This document shows positions 1 to 7,491 of a stretch of 37,574 nt of DNA, piece by piece (position 1 is the stretch's first letter; each line of letters opens with the position of its first letter). The stretch is taken from contig CALHTB010000065.1 in the NCBI GenBank assembly GCA_938038785.1, positions 1-37,574 on the forward strand. The letters run 5' to 3'. A program made the translations under genes and the position numbers. The notes below the pieces were generated by a model. It saw only the letters and a program-made list of their open reading frames with translations, had not been told where the DNA came from and did no database searches. Source of the DNA: an uncultured Acidimicrobiales bacterium (GTDB lineage Bacteria > Actinomycetota > Acidimicrobiia > Acidimicrobiales > SHLQ01).

Positions 1-75
<75 letters not shown>

Positions 76-167
76 GGAAAGAGGCTAGCGGTTGCCCTTG
101 GAACTCCAACCTGGGTTGTTTCAAGGGCCGGTTTGGATTCGGTGTCTACACGCAATAGACCTGAACC

Positions 168-842
168 GTGACCGCCGCCGAGGACCTCGACCTTCCGTCT
201 CGCAAAGCCGCTGCCGCGGCGATGAATCGCCTCTCACACGCACTCGTGCGCCACCGGGCTCGACGCGAAGTATTGGAGGCGATCGCAACCGAGGCGAGCG
301 CACTTGCCGAATCGATCGAGCAGGAACCGACTCGAGAACGCAGCCTCGAGTTTGTCGAGTCCGCGAAGGTACAGAAGGCCCTCGTCGAAGGCGGCAACCC
401 GGCACGTCCCGATGGCGCCTTCCTCGACATGTTCGAAGACTCCCCCGTTTCTGGCTCAGCAAACCCGCTGACGATGGGCTTGAAGATCGCCACCTTCCCC
501 GACCGTGCCGTCGGCCGAGTCACGTTGTCGCCGGGCTGGCAAGGCGCCCCGGGCCGAGCTCACGGAGGTGTAGCCGCCGCGATCGTCGACGAGGTGCTCG
601 GTGCCATGTTGCCCGTCCTCAAGGTGGTGGCGTTCACCGGCGAGCTGAACCTTCGATTCGAAGCACCGTGCCCAATGGGCGTTCCACTCGAATTCACTGC
701 TCGCAAGACTGGCGAAGATGGCCGCAAGATCTACCTCACATGTGAAGGCGTGGGCCCCGAAGGCCTGTTCATCACCGCAACGTCGACGTTTATCACCGTC
801 GACCTTTCGATGTTCGAGGCCATTCCTCCTGGCAGCGCGTAA
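168..842 (+). CDS. PaaI-like hotdog-fold thioesterase
   Basis: This 224-residue protein starts at GTG. Residues 1-90 are charged and helical, with no recognised domain. Residues about 95-215 look like a hotdog domain of the PaaI/YbgC acyl-CoA thioesterase class: an AHGG motif (H132-G134) precedes a long helix beginning AAAIVDE (D141, E142), then strands such as ELNLRFEAPCPMG. In this family the His-Gly-Gly turn and the acidic residue on the central helix form the thioester hydrolysis site. The substrate cannot be read from sequence. The gene stands alone, 92 bp from the tRNA and 105 bp before the AhpD-like gene. The N-terminal 90 residues are longer than a minimal PaaI and could be a separate helical module, or the start could lie further downstream. 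Confidence 0.8.
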   Translation: MTAAEDLDLPSRKAAAAAMNRLSHALVRHRARREVLEAIATEASALAESIEQEPTRERSLEFVESAKVQKALVEGGNPARPDGAFLDMFEDSPVSGSANPLTMGLKIATFPDRAVGRVTLSPGWQGAPGRAHGGVAAAIVDEVLGAMLPVLKVVAFTGELNLRFEAPCPMGVPLEFTARKTGEDGRKIYLTCEGVGPEGLFITATSTFITVDLSMFEAIPPGSA

Positions 843-935
843 TCGCTACTACTCAACCAGCTAGTTCGGGGGCGCTATTGCGTTGAGGGCGGAAGGTGTG
901 CGGCAAAATCGGTGGCAGGCATCTTTCGCGAACAA

Positions 936-941
936 TAGTGT
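936..941 (+). promoter_or_regulatory. candidate -10 hexamer for a leaderless transcript
   Basis: TAGTGT matches TANNNT and ends 6 nt before the ATG at 948. No Shine-Dalgarno sequence precedes that ATG. This spacing puts transcription start at or very near the start codon, as in actinobacterial leaderless mRNAs. No clear -35 box is visible. Confidence 0.4.
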
Positions 942-947
942 CGAAAT

Positions 948-2192
948 ATGCCGACTCTCGCCGAACATCTCGAAGCCGATGCCGTTCCGATGCACGACTT
1001 GCACGACAACTACGGCCCCCTGTTACACCTCGTCCGAGCGCTTATTGGCGTCTTTCCCGATTGTGATAGCTATCTAGAGATCTGGCCGCCCGGCTTTCGC
1101 ACCTACAACCTGTGCGTTCCGAACTTCTTGAACCTTCCCGCTTCGGTCATCGCCGGTGGCGAGCTAAAGGCGCAAATGGGGCTGGCGATGTACGTCGCCA
1201 GCCGCACGGCTGATTGCCCATACTGCGCCGCGCACACGGGGTCCTTCGCGCTCCGCCGCGGGTTGTCGAGCCAGGCGGTGTCGGGTGCACATCGCACAGA
1301 GGTCGAACAGGCGATCGCAAACCTTGCTGAGGCCATGGCCTCAGAGCCATCCACCTGGGATCGGTCGGTCGTTGACGAGCTCGGCAAGCACCTCAAGGTC
1401 GACGACATCGAGTGGATTGCGATGTCGGTAGGAATGATGGGCTTCCTCAACAAGTTCATGGATGCGATCTCGGTTCCGCTCGAGACCGAAGCCATCAACG
1501 ATGTGGCCGAAATCATCGAACTCGATGGGTGGGACATCGGCAAGGCCGGCTGGCGCAATGGCGATGCAGAGCGGGACCCATCGGTGGTTCCGGTCGATTC
1601 GATTGGTTTGTACGCACGAATGGTTCGCCAGGGTCCAAAGGCGACCATGATCGAACGCAGCTGGACCAAGCACCTACCCAAGTCCGCAGCCGATCTGCGT
1701 CGCTACCTTCGCGACGAACGCAACGTCGATGTCCCAGTGCTGTCTCGCATGCGCCACAACAAGCCGGTGCGTGGACTCGCGGCGATGATCGATCAGAACC
1801 TCGACCCCGCAACCTCGGTGGTCGGTCTCGGCAACAAGGCACTTGCTGGGCTCATCTACGCCTCGATGGTCGACGACGCTGGTTTGCTCGACATCGGCCG
1901 CAGTATTGCGGTAGCAAACGGCGCCGATGAGGCAACTATCGACGCTGCTATTGCGGTGGGCGCTGACCCTGCGTTCCTGCTGCGTAGCAACGACGAGCAA
2001 GTCAGCGTTGGAGACGAGCACACCCAAGCAGTGGTACGCGTCGCTCACGCCATCTCGCCAAGCCCAGCCGCAATGACCGACGAGCTCGCAGCTTCGAGTG
2101 CCGAGATGCTCGACGCCGCCGAGATGATCGAGATCGCAGTGTGGATATCGGTCCTGCAGCTGATTCACCGCGTCAGCCGCTTTCACAGCTGA
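948..2192 (+). CDS. AhpD-like / carboxymuconolactone decarboxylase-fold protein, two-domain
   Basis: This protein has 414 residues. Residues about 55-190 carry the AhpD signature: an all-helical segment with DCPYCAAHT (C90, C93, H96), the CxxC-x2-H motif of alkylhydroperoxidase D and peroxidase-related proteins. The C-terminal half (about 235-410) is also helical. Its end (a PSPAAMTDELAA segment, then a helix rich in EMIEIAVWISVLQ) resembles the last helices of a second AhpD-fold repeat, but it lacks a CxxC. Typical AhpD proteins have about 175-200 residues, so this is roughly double length. A redox or peroxide-detoxification role is inferred from the motif; the true substrate is unknown. The DinB-fold gene follows 28 bp downstream, and the two may be cotranscribed. 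Confidence 0.8.
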   Translation: MPTLAEHLEADAVPMHDLHDNYGPLLHLVRALIGVFPDCDSYLEIWPPGFRTYNLCVPNFLNLPASVIAGGELKAQMGLAMYVASRTADCPYCAAHTGSFALRRGLSSQAVSGAHRTEVEQAIANLAEAMASEPSTWDRSVVDELGKHLKVDDIEWIAMSVGMMGFLNKFMDAISVPLETEAINDVAEIIELDGWDIGKAGWRNGDAERDPSVVPVDSIGLYARMVRQGPKATMIERSWTKHLPKSAADLRRYLRDERNVDVPVLSRMRHNKPVRGLAAMIDQNLDPATSVVGLGNKALAGLIYASMVDDAGLLDIGRSIAVANGADEATIDAAIAVGADPAFLLRSNDEQVSVGDEHTQAVVRVAHAISPSPAAMTDELAASSAEMLDAAEMIEIAVWISVLQLIHRVSRFHS

Positions 2193-2207
2193 CGCTAAAC
2201 GCTGACC

Positions 2208-2213
2208 TACGGT
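2208..2213 (+). promoter_or_regulatory. candidate -10 hexamer for a leaderless transcript
   Basis: TACGGT matches TANNNT and ends 7 nt before ATG 2221. The same hexamer sits before the acyl-CoA dehydrogenase gene. If used, it excludes the overlapping GTG codons at 2212 and 2215 as starts. Confidence 0.35.
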
Positions 2214-2220
2214 GGTGGCC

Positions 2221-2901
2221 ATGACCGACACCAAGCCCAGCCCAGCCGAAACCTACGCGGCGGTTCGCGGCGAGCTCATCACCGCGCTTCGATCGCTCGA
2301 CGACGCGACGGTGTCGACCATCGTTCCTGCATGCCCGGCATGGACGGTCAAGGACGTTGTGGCTCACCTCTCAGGTCTCAACGCCGAGCTCCTTGCCGAC
2401 GTCGACGGATGGCTCGGCTCCGATGAGGCAACCACGCGACAGGTCGGTGACCGAGCATCTTTGAGCCTCGACCAGGTCATCGACGAGTGGCAGTCGATGA
2501 GCGCTGAAATCACCGAACGGTTCAACATCAACAACGAACGGGCAACAGCGCTCGTCGCCGACTTGGTCGTTCACGTCTACGACCTCGCCGAAGTCCTCGA
2601 TCAGCCCACAACGGCTGCAGCTGAGGCGACACCAGAAGCCGCCCACCGATACATCGCACTCCTCCAGGAACGCGCGGCAGCCGAGCTGGGCGTTGCTCTC
2701 ACCGTCGAGTTGAGTGATGGCACCGCCTGGCCACCATCTGGTGCTGGCTTGGCAATGACAGTTCGAACCTCGCCGTATTCGTTCTTGCGCGGGCTTACCG
2801 GACGCAGCTCGCGCGCTGATGTCGAAGCCTTCGACTGGAGTAGCGACCCCACCGAGCTCCTCGACCGGGCGTGGAGCCAGTACGGGCCGTTTCGTTCCTA
2901 G
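2221..2901 (+). CDS. maleylpyruvate isomerase / DinB-fold family protein
   Basis: This is a 226-residue protein of the mycothiol-dependent maleylpyruvate isomerase N-terminal (MDMPI_N, DinB-like) superfamily. The diagnostic CPAWTVKDVVAHLSGLN segment lies near residue 40, and VVHVYDLAEVL near 115 supplies a second metal-binding histidine. In this superfamily three histidines bind a divalent metal, and several members use the actinobacterial thiol mycothiol as cofactor. The specific reaction cannot be assigned. GTG codons at 2212 and 2215 also lie in frame, but ATG 2221 is preferred because of the TANNNT hexamer just upstream. The stop codon overlaps the stop of the convergent M20 gene in a shared CTAG (2898-2901). 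Confidence 0.8.
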   Translation: MTDTKPSPAETYAAVRGELITALRSLDDATVSTIVPACPAWTVKDVVAHLSGLNAELLADVDGWLGSDEATTRQVGDRASLSLDQVIDEWQSMSAEITERFNINNERATALVADLVVHVYDLAEVLDQPTTAAAEATPEAAHRYIALLQERAAAELGVALTVELSDGTAWPPSGAGLAMTVRTSPYSFLRGLTGRSSRADVEAFDWSSDPTELLDRAWSQYGPFRS

Positions 2902-4082
2902 CCAGCGAGCTCTAACACGGCATCGAGGTACATGTGCGCAGCGGCCTTGAGCTGGTCGATGGCTACCCATTCATTCGTGGTGTGCGCTTGAGCGAGTGAG
3001 CCTGGCCCCCAAATGATTGCGGGAACCCCGAGGTTGGGCGCATCGGTAGAGCCCGTGAACGAGACGGCTTCGGCGCTACTCCCCCAGCTGCGGGCTGCGG
3101 CCTGAGCGGCCATGACCACGGGCGAGTCGACCGGCGTGTCGAGCGGCGCAGCATCGACGAGAGGCTCGCCGAGCTCGTAAGTGAAGTCGGGGTCGTTCGC
3201 CGCAAGCGCATCGAGCCGGTCCATGATCTCGGCGTGAGCGTCAGCAGACGTCTCACCAGGCACAAGCCGGCGGTCGACGTCGAGCGTGCACCAGTCGGGA
3301 ACGATCGACACCATGTTTCCGCCGCGGATGACGCCAGCGTTCACCGTTCCAACTCCGCACATTGGATGTGGGTCGCGCATGGCGAGCTCGTCTCGGTACT
3401 GACCAAGCGATGCCATCACCCGCATCATCTTCTCGATGGCGTTGATGCCTTCGTGGGCGATGCTCGAATGCACTGCGTGCCCGAAGGTCTTCACCGGTAG
3501 CGCAAACTGCCCGAGGTGACTGGTGCAGATGGCCATCTCGGTTGGCTCGCCGACGATTGCGATGTCGGGAAGTGGCGCACCGTCGCCGAACCTGGCCGAA
3601 CCGAGCATCGCCGCCTCCTCGTCGGCCAGACCGGCGATCATCAACCGGCCAGCGAGCTCGGTGCCGCTGGCCTTCAGCACTTCGGCGACTTCCAGGAAGC
3701 ATGCGAACGCGCCCTTCATGTCGCAGGCACCTCGACCCGAGACTCGCCCATCAGATACGTCGCCGCTAAACGGGTCGCCCTCGTAGCCGTCGACGCCGAC
3801 GGTGTCGATGTGCCCGGTGAGCGCGATCACGGGTCCGTCGCCACCACTGCTCGTTCCCCACACGTTTGGTCGGTCCGCCGCTACCTCGTAGGTCTGCGGC
3901 GCGTAGCCGAGCTCGTCGAGGTGGGACGCCAGCCACTCGCCGATGGCCGTCTCCCCTTCGCCGGTAGCGAGCTCTGGTTTCTCGAACGGGTTCACGCTCG
4001 GAATGCGAATCATCTCCGATGTGCGCTCGACCACACGGTCGATGTCGATCAGCGAATGCAGAGCGTCTCGATCGATGCTCAT
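2898..4082 (-). CDS. M20 family metallopeptidase (ArgE/DapE/CPG2-like)
   Basis: This 394-residue dizinc amidohydrolase has all the expected M20 motifs. TGHIDTVG gives metal ligand H91 with D93. RGACDMKG gives bridging D121. ADEEAA gives the catalytic E155 and metal ligand E156. GEPTEM follows near 178, and AHTTNEW near the C-terminus gives the last histidine ligand. The lid/dimerisation domain occupies about 190-300. Family members remove N-acyl or peptide groups (acetylornithine, succinyl-diaminopimelate, carboxypeptidase G2 substrates). The sequence alone does not choose between them; the linked M24 gene suggests peptide or acylated amino-acid degradation. Its ATG overlaps the stop of the upstream M24 gene (ATGA, 4079-4082), so translation is probably coupled. 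Confidence 0.9.
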   Translation of the reverse strand: MSIDRDALHSLIDIDRVVERTSEMIRIPSVNPFEKPELATGEGETAIGEWLASHLDELGYAPQTYEVAADRPNVWGTSSGGDGPVIALTGHIDTVGVDGYEGDPFSGDVSDGRVSGRGACDMKGAFACFLEVAEVLKASGTELAGRLMIAGLADEEAAMLGSARFGDGAPLPDIAIVGEPTEMAICTSHLGQFALPVKTFGHAVHSSIAHEGINAIEKMMRVMASLGQYRDELAMRDPHPMCGVGTVNAGVIRGGNMVSIVPDWCTLDVDRRLVPGETSADAHAEIMDRLDALAANDPDFTYELGEPLVDAAPLDTPVDSPVVMAAQAAARSWGSSAEAVSFTGSTDAPNLGVPAIIWGPGSLAQAHTTNEWVAIDQLKAAAHMYLDAVLELAG

Positions 4083-5239
4083 CCAATCACCGGCATATCT
4101 CGAGGAGCACGGCGCGACAGCATCTCGGGGCCGTCGGCTCGGATCACGATGTTCTCTTCGTGCAGCATCATGCGCCCGGGGGCAAAGGTCATGCCCGGTT
4201 CAAGCGTGAGCACCATGCCTTCTTCAATCACGGTTTCGTCGGTGGCGGTGTTCGACGGCCACTCGGTGAGCTGCATCCCTAGGCCATGACCAAGGCGGCC
4301 AACGTCGTTGCCAAGAGAGCCACCCTCGATCATCACGTCGGCCATGGCCTTCCACAGGTCGGTAGTCGTAACACCGGGGCGAAGCATGTTGAGGCCAGCC
4401 TCGGTGGCATCCCACACCACATGGTGTGCCCGCTGGGCGTCGTCGTCAGCATGGCCAAAGGCGTAGTAGCGGTCGAAGTCGCTCGAGTAGCCGTCCCACA
4501 TGGTTCCGGTGTCGAACATGAGCAGGTCGCCCGCCTCGATCACCCTGTCGCTGGGTTGCTTGATGACATCGGTGAACGAATGGCCGGACGCCCCGACGAG
4601 GTACGGCACATCGTCGGCGCCGCGCTGCAGCAGATCGATCTTGAACGCGGTGAACGCCTCGCGTTCGGTCATGCCCATCGACAACAACGAGCCCAAGTTC
4701 TCGAACCCGTCGGAGACCAACGAACACACGTGGGCGGTCTTGGCCAGCTCACGGTCGGACTTGACCATGCGCATTGAGCGGACGATGTCGGTGGCGTCGC
4801 TGAACGTCACGTCCGGTACGGCGGCTTGCAGCGCGTTCCAGTCGGCGAGCGGCATTCGCAGATGCGTTTCATGGCCCATCGGCACGCCGATGCGAGCGAG
4901 GCCGAGCGACGTGATGGTGTCGGCGAGGATCGATACGCCGTCGTCCTCGGGTTGAGGTGCCGACCAGGTACGGATGTCGGAGATCCAGGTCTCATCCATC
5001 ATCGGGGCCCCGATCGACGGGATGATCGCAATCGGTTCGCCAACAGCAGGCACGATCACGAACCATGGACGGGTGGGGCTTTGCCAGAACGGTGTGTGGA
5101 ACCCGGTGAAATAGCGAACCTCGGGTTCGGTGCACACGAAGAGCGCATCGAGCTGTAGTTCGGCCAACTTTGTCTGCGCTAACGCGCAGCGTTGTTGGTA
5201 TTCGTCGTCGGGAAATCCACGGGGTGGGGCCTGCGTCAT
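4079..5239 (-). CDS. M24 family metallopeptidase (Xaa-Pro peptidase-like)
   Basis: This 386-residue protein has the creatinase/prolidase two-domain layout. The N-terminal domain (about 1-150) includes ALFVCTEPEVRYFTGF. The pita-bread catalytic domain carries five metal ligands: D243 in MFDTG, D254 in SSDFD, H318 in GHGLG, E347 in LEPG and E361 in HEEN. All are intact, so an active aminopeptidase-P or prolidase-like enzyme is expected; some relatives are creatinases or DMSP lyases. Start 5239 is chosen because a TANNNT hexamer lies 7 nt upstream and the added N-terminus of a longer reading does not look like protein. It is the first gene of a two-gene unit with the M20 peptidase. Confidence 0.9.
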   Translation of the reverse strand: MTQAPPRGFPDDEYQQRCALAQTKLAELQLDALFVCTEPEVRYFTGFHTPFWQSPTRPWFVIVPAVGEPIAIIPSIGAPMMDETWISDIRTWSAPQPEDDGVSILADTITSLGLARIGVPMGHETHLRMPLADWNALQAAVPDVTFSDATDIVRSMRMVKSDRELAKTAHVCSLVSDGFENLGSLLSMGMTEREAFTAFKIDLLQRGADDVPYLVGASGHSFTDVIKQPSDRVIEAGDLLMFDTGTMWDGYSSDFDRYYAFGHADDDAQRAHHVVWDATEAGLNMLRPGVTTTDLWKAMADVMIEGGSLGNDVGRLGHGLGMQLTEWPSNTATDETVIEEGMVLTLEPGMTFAPGRMMLHEENIVIRADGPEMLSRRAPRDMPVIG

Positions 5240-5246
5240 ATCGCAG

Positions 5247-5252
5247 ACAGTA
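5247..5252 (-). promoter_or_regulatory. candidate -10 hexamer for a leaderless transcript of the M24 gene
   Basis: On the minus strand TACTGT ends 7 nt before the ATG at 5239, and there is no Shine-Dalgarno sequence. It lies in the 107-bp divergent region shared with the TerB-like gene. Confidence 0.4.
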
Positions 5253-5346
5253 CCGGTACTCGCCTCACGGCAACGTTTCGGAGATGCGCTCTGCGTCTTG
5301 CAAGGCCCAAGTCGTCGGCGTTGGTTTGTTGGAGTAAGAACTAGCC

Positions 5347-5928
5347 ATGTCGACAGTGGATGGGGCACAGGCCCAAGAGCAGGTTGTTGCCCGCGGCACC
5401 TTTGCGTGCCCGATCGAGCGACAAGAGGCGTCCTATGTGGTCAAGCACGTCGTTCTCGACGGTGCCGAGCTCGGCGAGTTTGTGCTGTGCCGGTCGTGCG
5501 GCTCCGAGTTTGCGCCGAAGGTGCTCAACGCCGACGAACACGCTCAGGAGACGTCACTACACGAGGCGTTGAGCTTGTTGTTCTCGGCGATGATCATCGC
5601 TGACGGTGTCATCAAAGAACCCGAGCTCGTTATGGCGCGCCAACTGCTGGCACGCCACGACATCGACTACGACACAGATGTCCTCAAGACCGACTCGAAG
5701 CGTGTGCTTGGCGACTTGGCCGACATTCTCCGAGAAGCCAGTCGACATCTCTCGCTCGCCAACCGACGCCTGCTCCTCGAAGGAGCAACGTTGATCGGCC
5801 ATGCTGACCGCGAGCTACGAGTCGAAGAACGAGACCTCATCCTCAACGCCGGCCGCCATATGGGGTTCACGCGTTCGGCGATAGCCGAGCTACTCGATGC
5901 GGCCGCCACGCGACCTCGCGATGCCTAA
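5347..5928 (+). CDS. TerB-like helical protein with a short Cys-rich N-terminus
   Basis: This protein has 193 residues. The N-terminal 60 residues hold FACPIE (C21) and LCRSCG (C48, C51), a three-cysteine zinc-ribbon-like element that may be degenerate. Residues about 65-190 are helical and contain FSAMIIADGVIKEPEL, which matches the TerB/DjlA-N pattern of an ADG turn followed by an acidic metal-binding helix. A second similar turn appears at GHADRELRVEERDL, as expected for the repeated halves of TerB. TerB-fold proteins bind metals and are tied to tellurite resistance or membrane stress; the role here is unknown. GGAG about 11 nt upstream may be the ribosome-binding site. The gene converges on the YitT-like gene with 6 bp between stops. 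Confidence 0.65.
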   Translation: MSTVDGAQAQEQVVARGTFACPIERQEASYVVKHVVLDGAELGEFVLCRSCGSEFAPKVLNADEHAQETSLHEALSLLFSAMIIADGVIKEPELVMARQLLARHDIDYDTDVLKTDSKRVLGDLADILREASRHLSLANRRLLLEGATLIGHADRELRVEERDLILNAGRHMGFTRSAIAELLDAAATRPRDA

Positions 5929-5934
5929 GAGGGC

Positions 5935-6675
5935 TTACGCCGCGAGGCGGGCGGATCGGCCGGCCTGATGGTCGGCGAGTGCCTGTTGGCCGGCCTTGAG
6001 GATCGGGCTCATCGTCAACACGAACACCGCCGTGGCAATGCCGAGGTCGCCGCCGAGTATGACGCCAGCGAGCACGATCCACAGCTCGATCGCACGACGG
6101 GCCTTGAACTGGTCGACGCCACGATCTTCGGCCGCCTTGCTGAGCAGTTCGATTGCTCCGCCGGTGAGACCAGCGTGGATAACAAGCGCCACTCCGGCAG
6201 CGATCGAAACCGTTCCGAGCACGACGAACAACATCTGCACACCCAGAGCTTCAGGGTCACGGATGAGCGGCATCCAGATATCGACCGCAGCGCCGTTGGC
6301 GAGCAGATACACAAGCCCGCTGAACCGAGGGCGACGCCCAAGAACTGTGGCGACGAGAAAGAGTGCGCCCGTGAACAGCCAGCTAGCTTGGCCAAGCGTG
6401 ATGTCGAAACGATCACGAAGCGCGGTGAGCATGACGTCGTACGCGGGCACACCGAGCTGGGAGTGAACGAATAGCGACACGCCAAGACCGATGAGGATCG
6501 AACCGGCCATCTGCGACATGGTGCTGCGCGCCGTTGCCCGGGCGCGCGGACCCTTCGCTGCACGCTCGGCCGCGACGATGCCGTGGCGCGAGATACCGGC
6601 AAACCATTCGGCCGATTCGCGGACAGCGATCTTCTTGTGTTCAACGGACGTCGACAGACGTTCCATGGTGCTCAT
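5935..6675 (-). CDS. YitT/YczE family integral membrane protein
   Basis: This 246-residue membrane protein, counted from ATG 6675, has a basic soluble N-terminus of about 55 residues. About five hydrophobic segments follow. The first contains GVSLFVHSQLGVPAYDVM, the family pattern (small-residue helix, then LGxxPxDV) of YczE/YitT-like proteins. Later helices include MLFVVLGTVSIAAGVALVIH and IELWIVLAGVILGGDLGIA. These proteins are widespread, have no settled function and are presumed transporters or regulators. An in-frame GTG at 6735 would add 20 residues, but neither start has a convincing ribosome-binding site. The gene lies downstream of arfB, beyond a hairpin cluster that probably ends arfB transcripts. 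Confidence 0.75.
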   Translation of the reverse strand: MSTMERLSTSVEHKKIAVRESAEWFAGISRHGIVAAERAAKGPRARATARSTMSQMAGSILIGLGVSLFVHSQLGVPAYDVMLTALRDRFDITLGQASWLFTGALFLVATVLGRRPRFSGLVYLLANGAAVDIWMPLIRDPEALGVQMLFVVLGTVSIAAGVALVIHAGLTGGAIELLSKAAEDRGVDQFKARRAIELWIVLAGVILGGDLGIATAVFVLTMSPILKAGQQALADHQAGRSARLAA

Positions 6676-6744
6676 GCTTTCTGTAACGGCACGTCGGGCC
6701 GGAAATATACCGCTCGCTCGGTGTGCGTCGGTCACATCACGATT

Positions 6745-6795
6745 GGGGTCGCAACCCCGAAACTGACATCTGGGGTCTGACCCCGGATGTCAGTT
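6745..6795 (-). terminator. tandem GGGGT/ACCCC hairpins downstream of arfB
   Basis: Two stem-loops lie 11 nt past the arfB stop. The larger (6761-6795) has perfect 10-bp arms AACTGACATC/GATGTCAGTT, one T-G mismatch, a 5-bp GGGGT/ACCCC inner stem and a CTG loop. The smaller (6745-6758) is GGGGT-CGCA-ACCCC. On the minus strand the large hairpin is followed by TTTC, so it could act as a weak intrinsic terminator for arfB. ACATCTGG (6766-6773) could also pair with CCAGATGT (6796-6803), a competing fold. It may be a copy of a dispersed palindromic repeat. Confidence 0.6.
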
Positions 6796-6806
6796 CCAGA
6801 TGTTGG

Positions 6807-7214
6807 TTAGTCGTCGTACTTTGGACGTTGGCGAAGGCGCTTGCGTTCGCTGTTCTTTCGCTTCTTCTCGACCCGCCGGCGCTGCGAACCTCTGCTCGGT
6901 TTCGTGGCTCGACGCTTCTTCACCGGGGTGAGCGCGGTGCGGACACGTCCGGCGAGGCGGGCTTCGGCGATCTCACGATTTCGCAGCTGCGATCGTTCGT
7001 CGTCGACAACGACTCGCAGCTCAGGGCCGAAGTGTTCGAGCAACGTCACCTGTTGCTTGAACGTGAGGACTTGGGAGTTCTCGATGTCCCACGTCAGCTC
7101 GACCCGAGTGGCCGCCTTGTTTGCGTGTTGGCCACCGGGTCCACCCGATGCCGTGAAGCGCTCGGTGAGCTCCGCGTCGGGAATCGTCAGCGAGTGCTGA
7201 ACTTCGATGGCCAT
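6807..7214 (-). CDS. arfB: ArfB peptidyl-tRNA hydrolase (ribosome rescue)
   Basis: This 135-residue protein carries the class-I release-factor GGQ motif in ASGGPGGQHANKA (GGQ at 27-29), followed by an arginine- and lysine-rich C-terminal tail (VKKRRATKPSRGSQRRR and beyond). ArfB (YaeJ) uses GGQ to hydrolyse peptidyl-tRNA on ribosomes stalled at the end of broken mRNAs, and its basic tail enters the empty mRNA channel. Length and architecture match the family (about 140 residues) and exclude a full RF1/RF2. ATG 7214 is chosen because the protein then begins just before the domain and TACAGT lies 6 nt upstream. A 58-codon frame ends 23 bp upstream on the same strand. Confidence 0.9.
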   Translation of the reverse strand: MAIEVQHSLTIPDAELTERFTASGGPGGQHANKAATRVELTWDIENSQVLTFKQQVTLLEHFGPELRVVVDDERSQLRNREIAEARLAGRVRTALTPVKKRRATKPSRGSQRRRVEKKRKNSERKRLRQRPKYDD

Positions 7215-7220
7215 CGGTCC

Positions 7221-7226
7221 ACTGTA
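7221..7226 (-). promoter_or_regulatory. candidate -10 hexamer for a leaderless arfB transcript
   Basis: On the minus strand TACAGT ends 6 nt before the arfB ATG at 7214. The same hexamer lies upstream of the Lrp-family gene. No Shine-Dalgarno sequence is present. Confidence 0.4.
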
Positions 7227-7237
7227 GGTCTGCTCGA

Positions 7238-7414
7238 CTAGCTCGCCAGGGCGAGGCTCGAGCGAACTACGGTCCGCGCCGAGTTCAGCCCGTCGAGAGA
7301 GCTCATGAGCTCGGCTCCACGGGCGCCGCGGACGCGGTTGTCTTGGTGGGTTTGCCACGCTGCGAGCAGCTCAGAGATGTCGTTTGGGGTTTGAGGGGTG
7401 GTCGTGTTGTTCAT
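7238..7414 (-). CDS. small hypothetical protein, 58 residues
   Basis: An ATG at 7414 opens a 58-codon frame upstream of arfB on the same strand. The product begins MNNTTTPQTPNDISELLAAW and continues as a mostly helical, soluble sequence with no cysteine, membrane segment or recognised motif. Codon use is compatible with coding, but the evidence is weak: no strong ribosome-binding site precedes the ATG, and the frame stays open upstream into the Lrp gene on the opposite strand. It fills an otherwise empty interval between arfB and the divergent regulator. It may instead be untranslated leader for arfB. Confidence 0.4.
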   Translation of the reverse strand: MNNTTTPQTPNDISELLAAWQTHQDNRVRGARGAELMSSLDGLNSARTVVRSSLALAS

Positions 7415-7451
7415 AGGTCCAGCATGATGGAGTTCTCCCTGTGTATGGCAC

Positions 7452-7491
7452 TGAAAACGCTGCCGACGACCACCCAGTACAGTGGTTTTCA
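7452..7491 (+). promoter_or_regulatory. inverted repeat and -10 hexamer at the Lrp/AsnC gene start
   Basis: TGAAAAC (7452-7458) and GTTTTCA (7485-7491) form perfect 7-bp inverted half-sites with centres 33 bp apart, about three helical turns. The right half-site touches the start codon. Between them TACAGT (7478-7483) matches TANNNT and ends 7 nt before ATG 7491, so the transcript could be leaderless. Lrp/AsnC proteins often bind spaced A/T-rich dyads and repress their own genes; autoregulation here is inferred. Confidence 0.4.
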
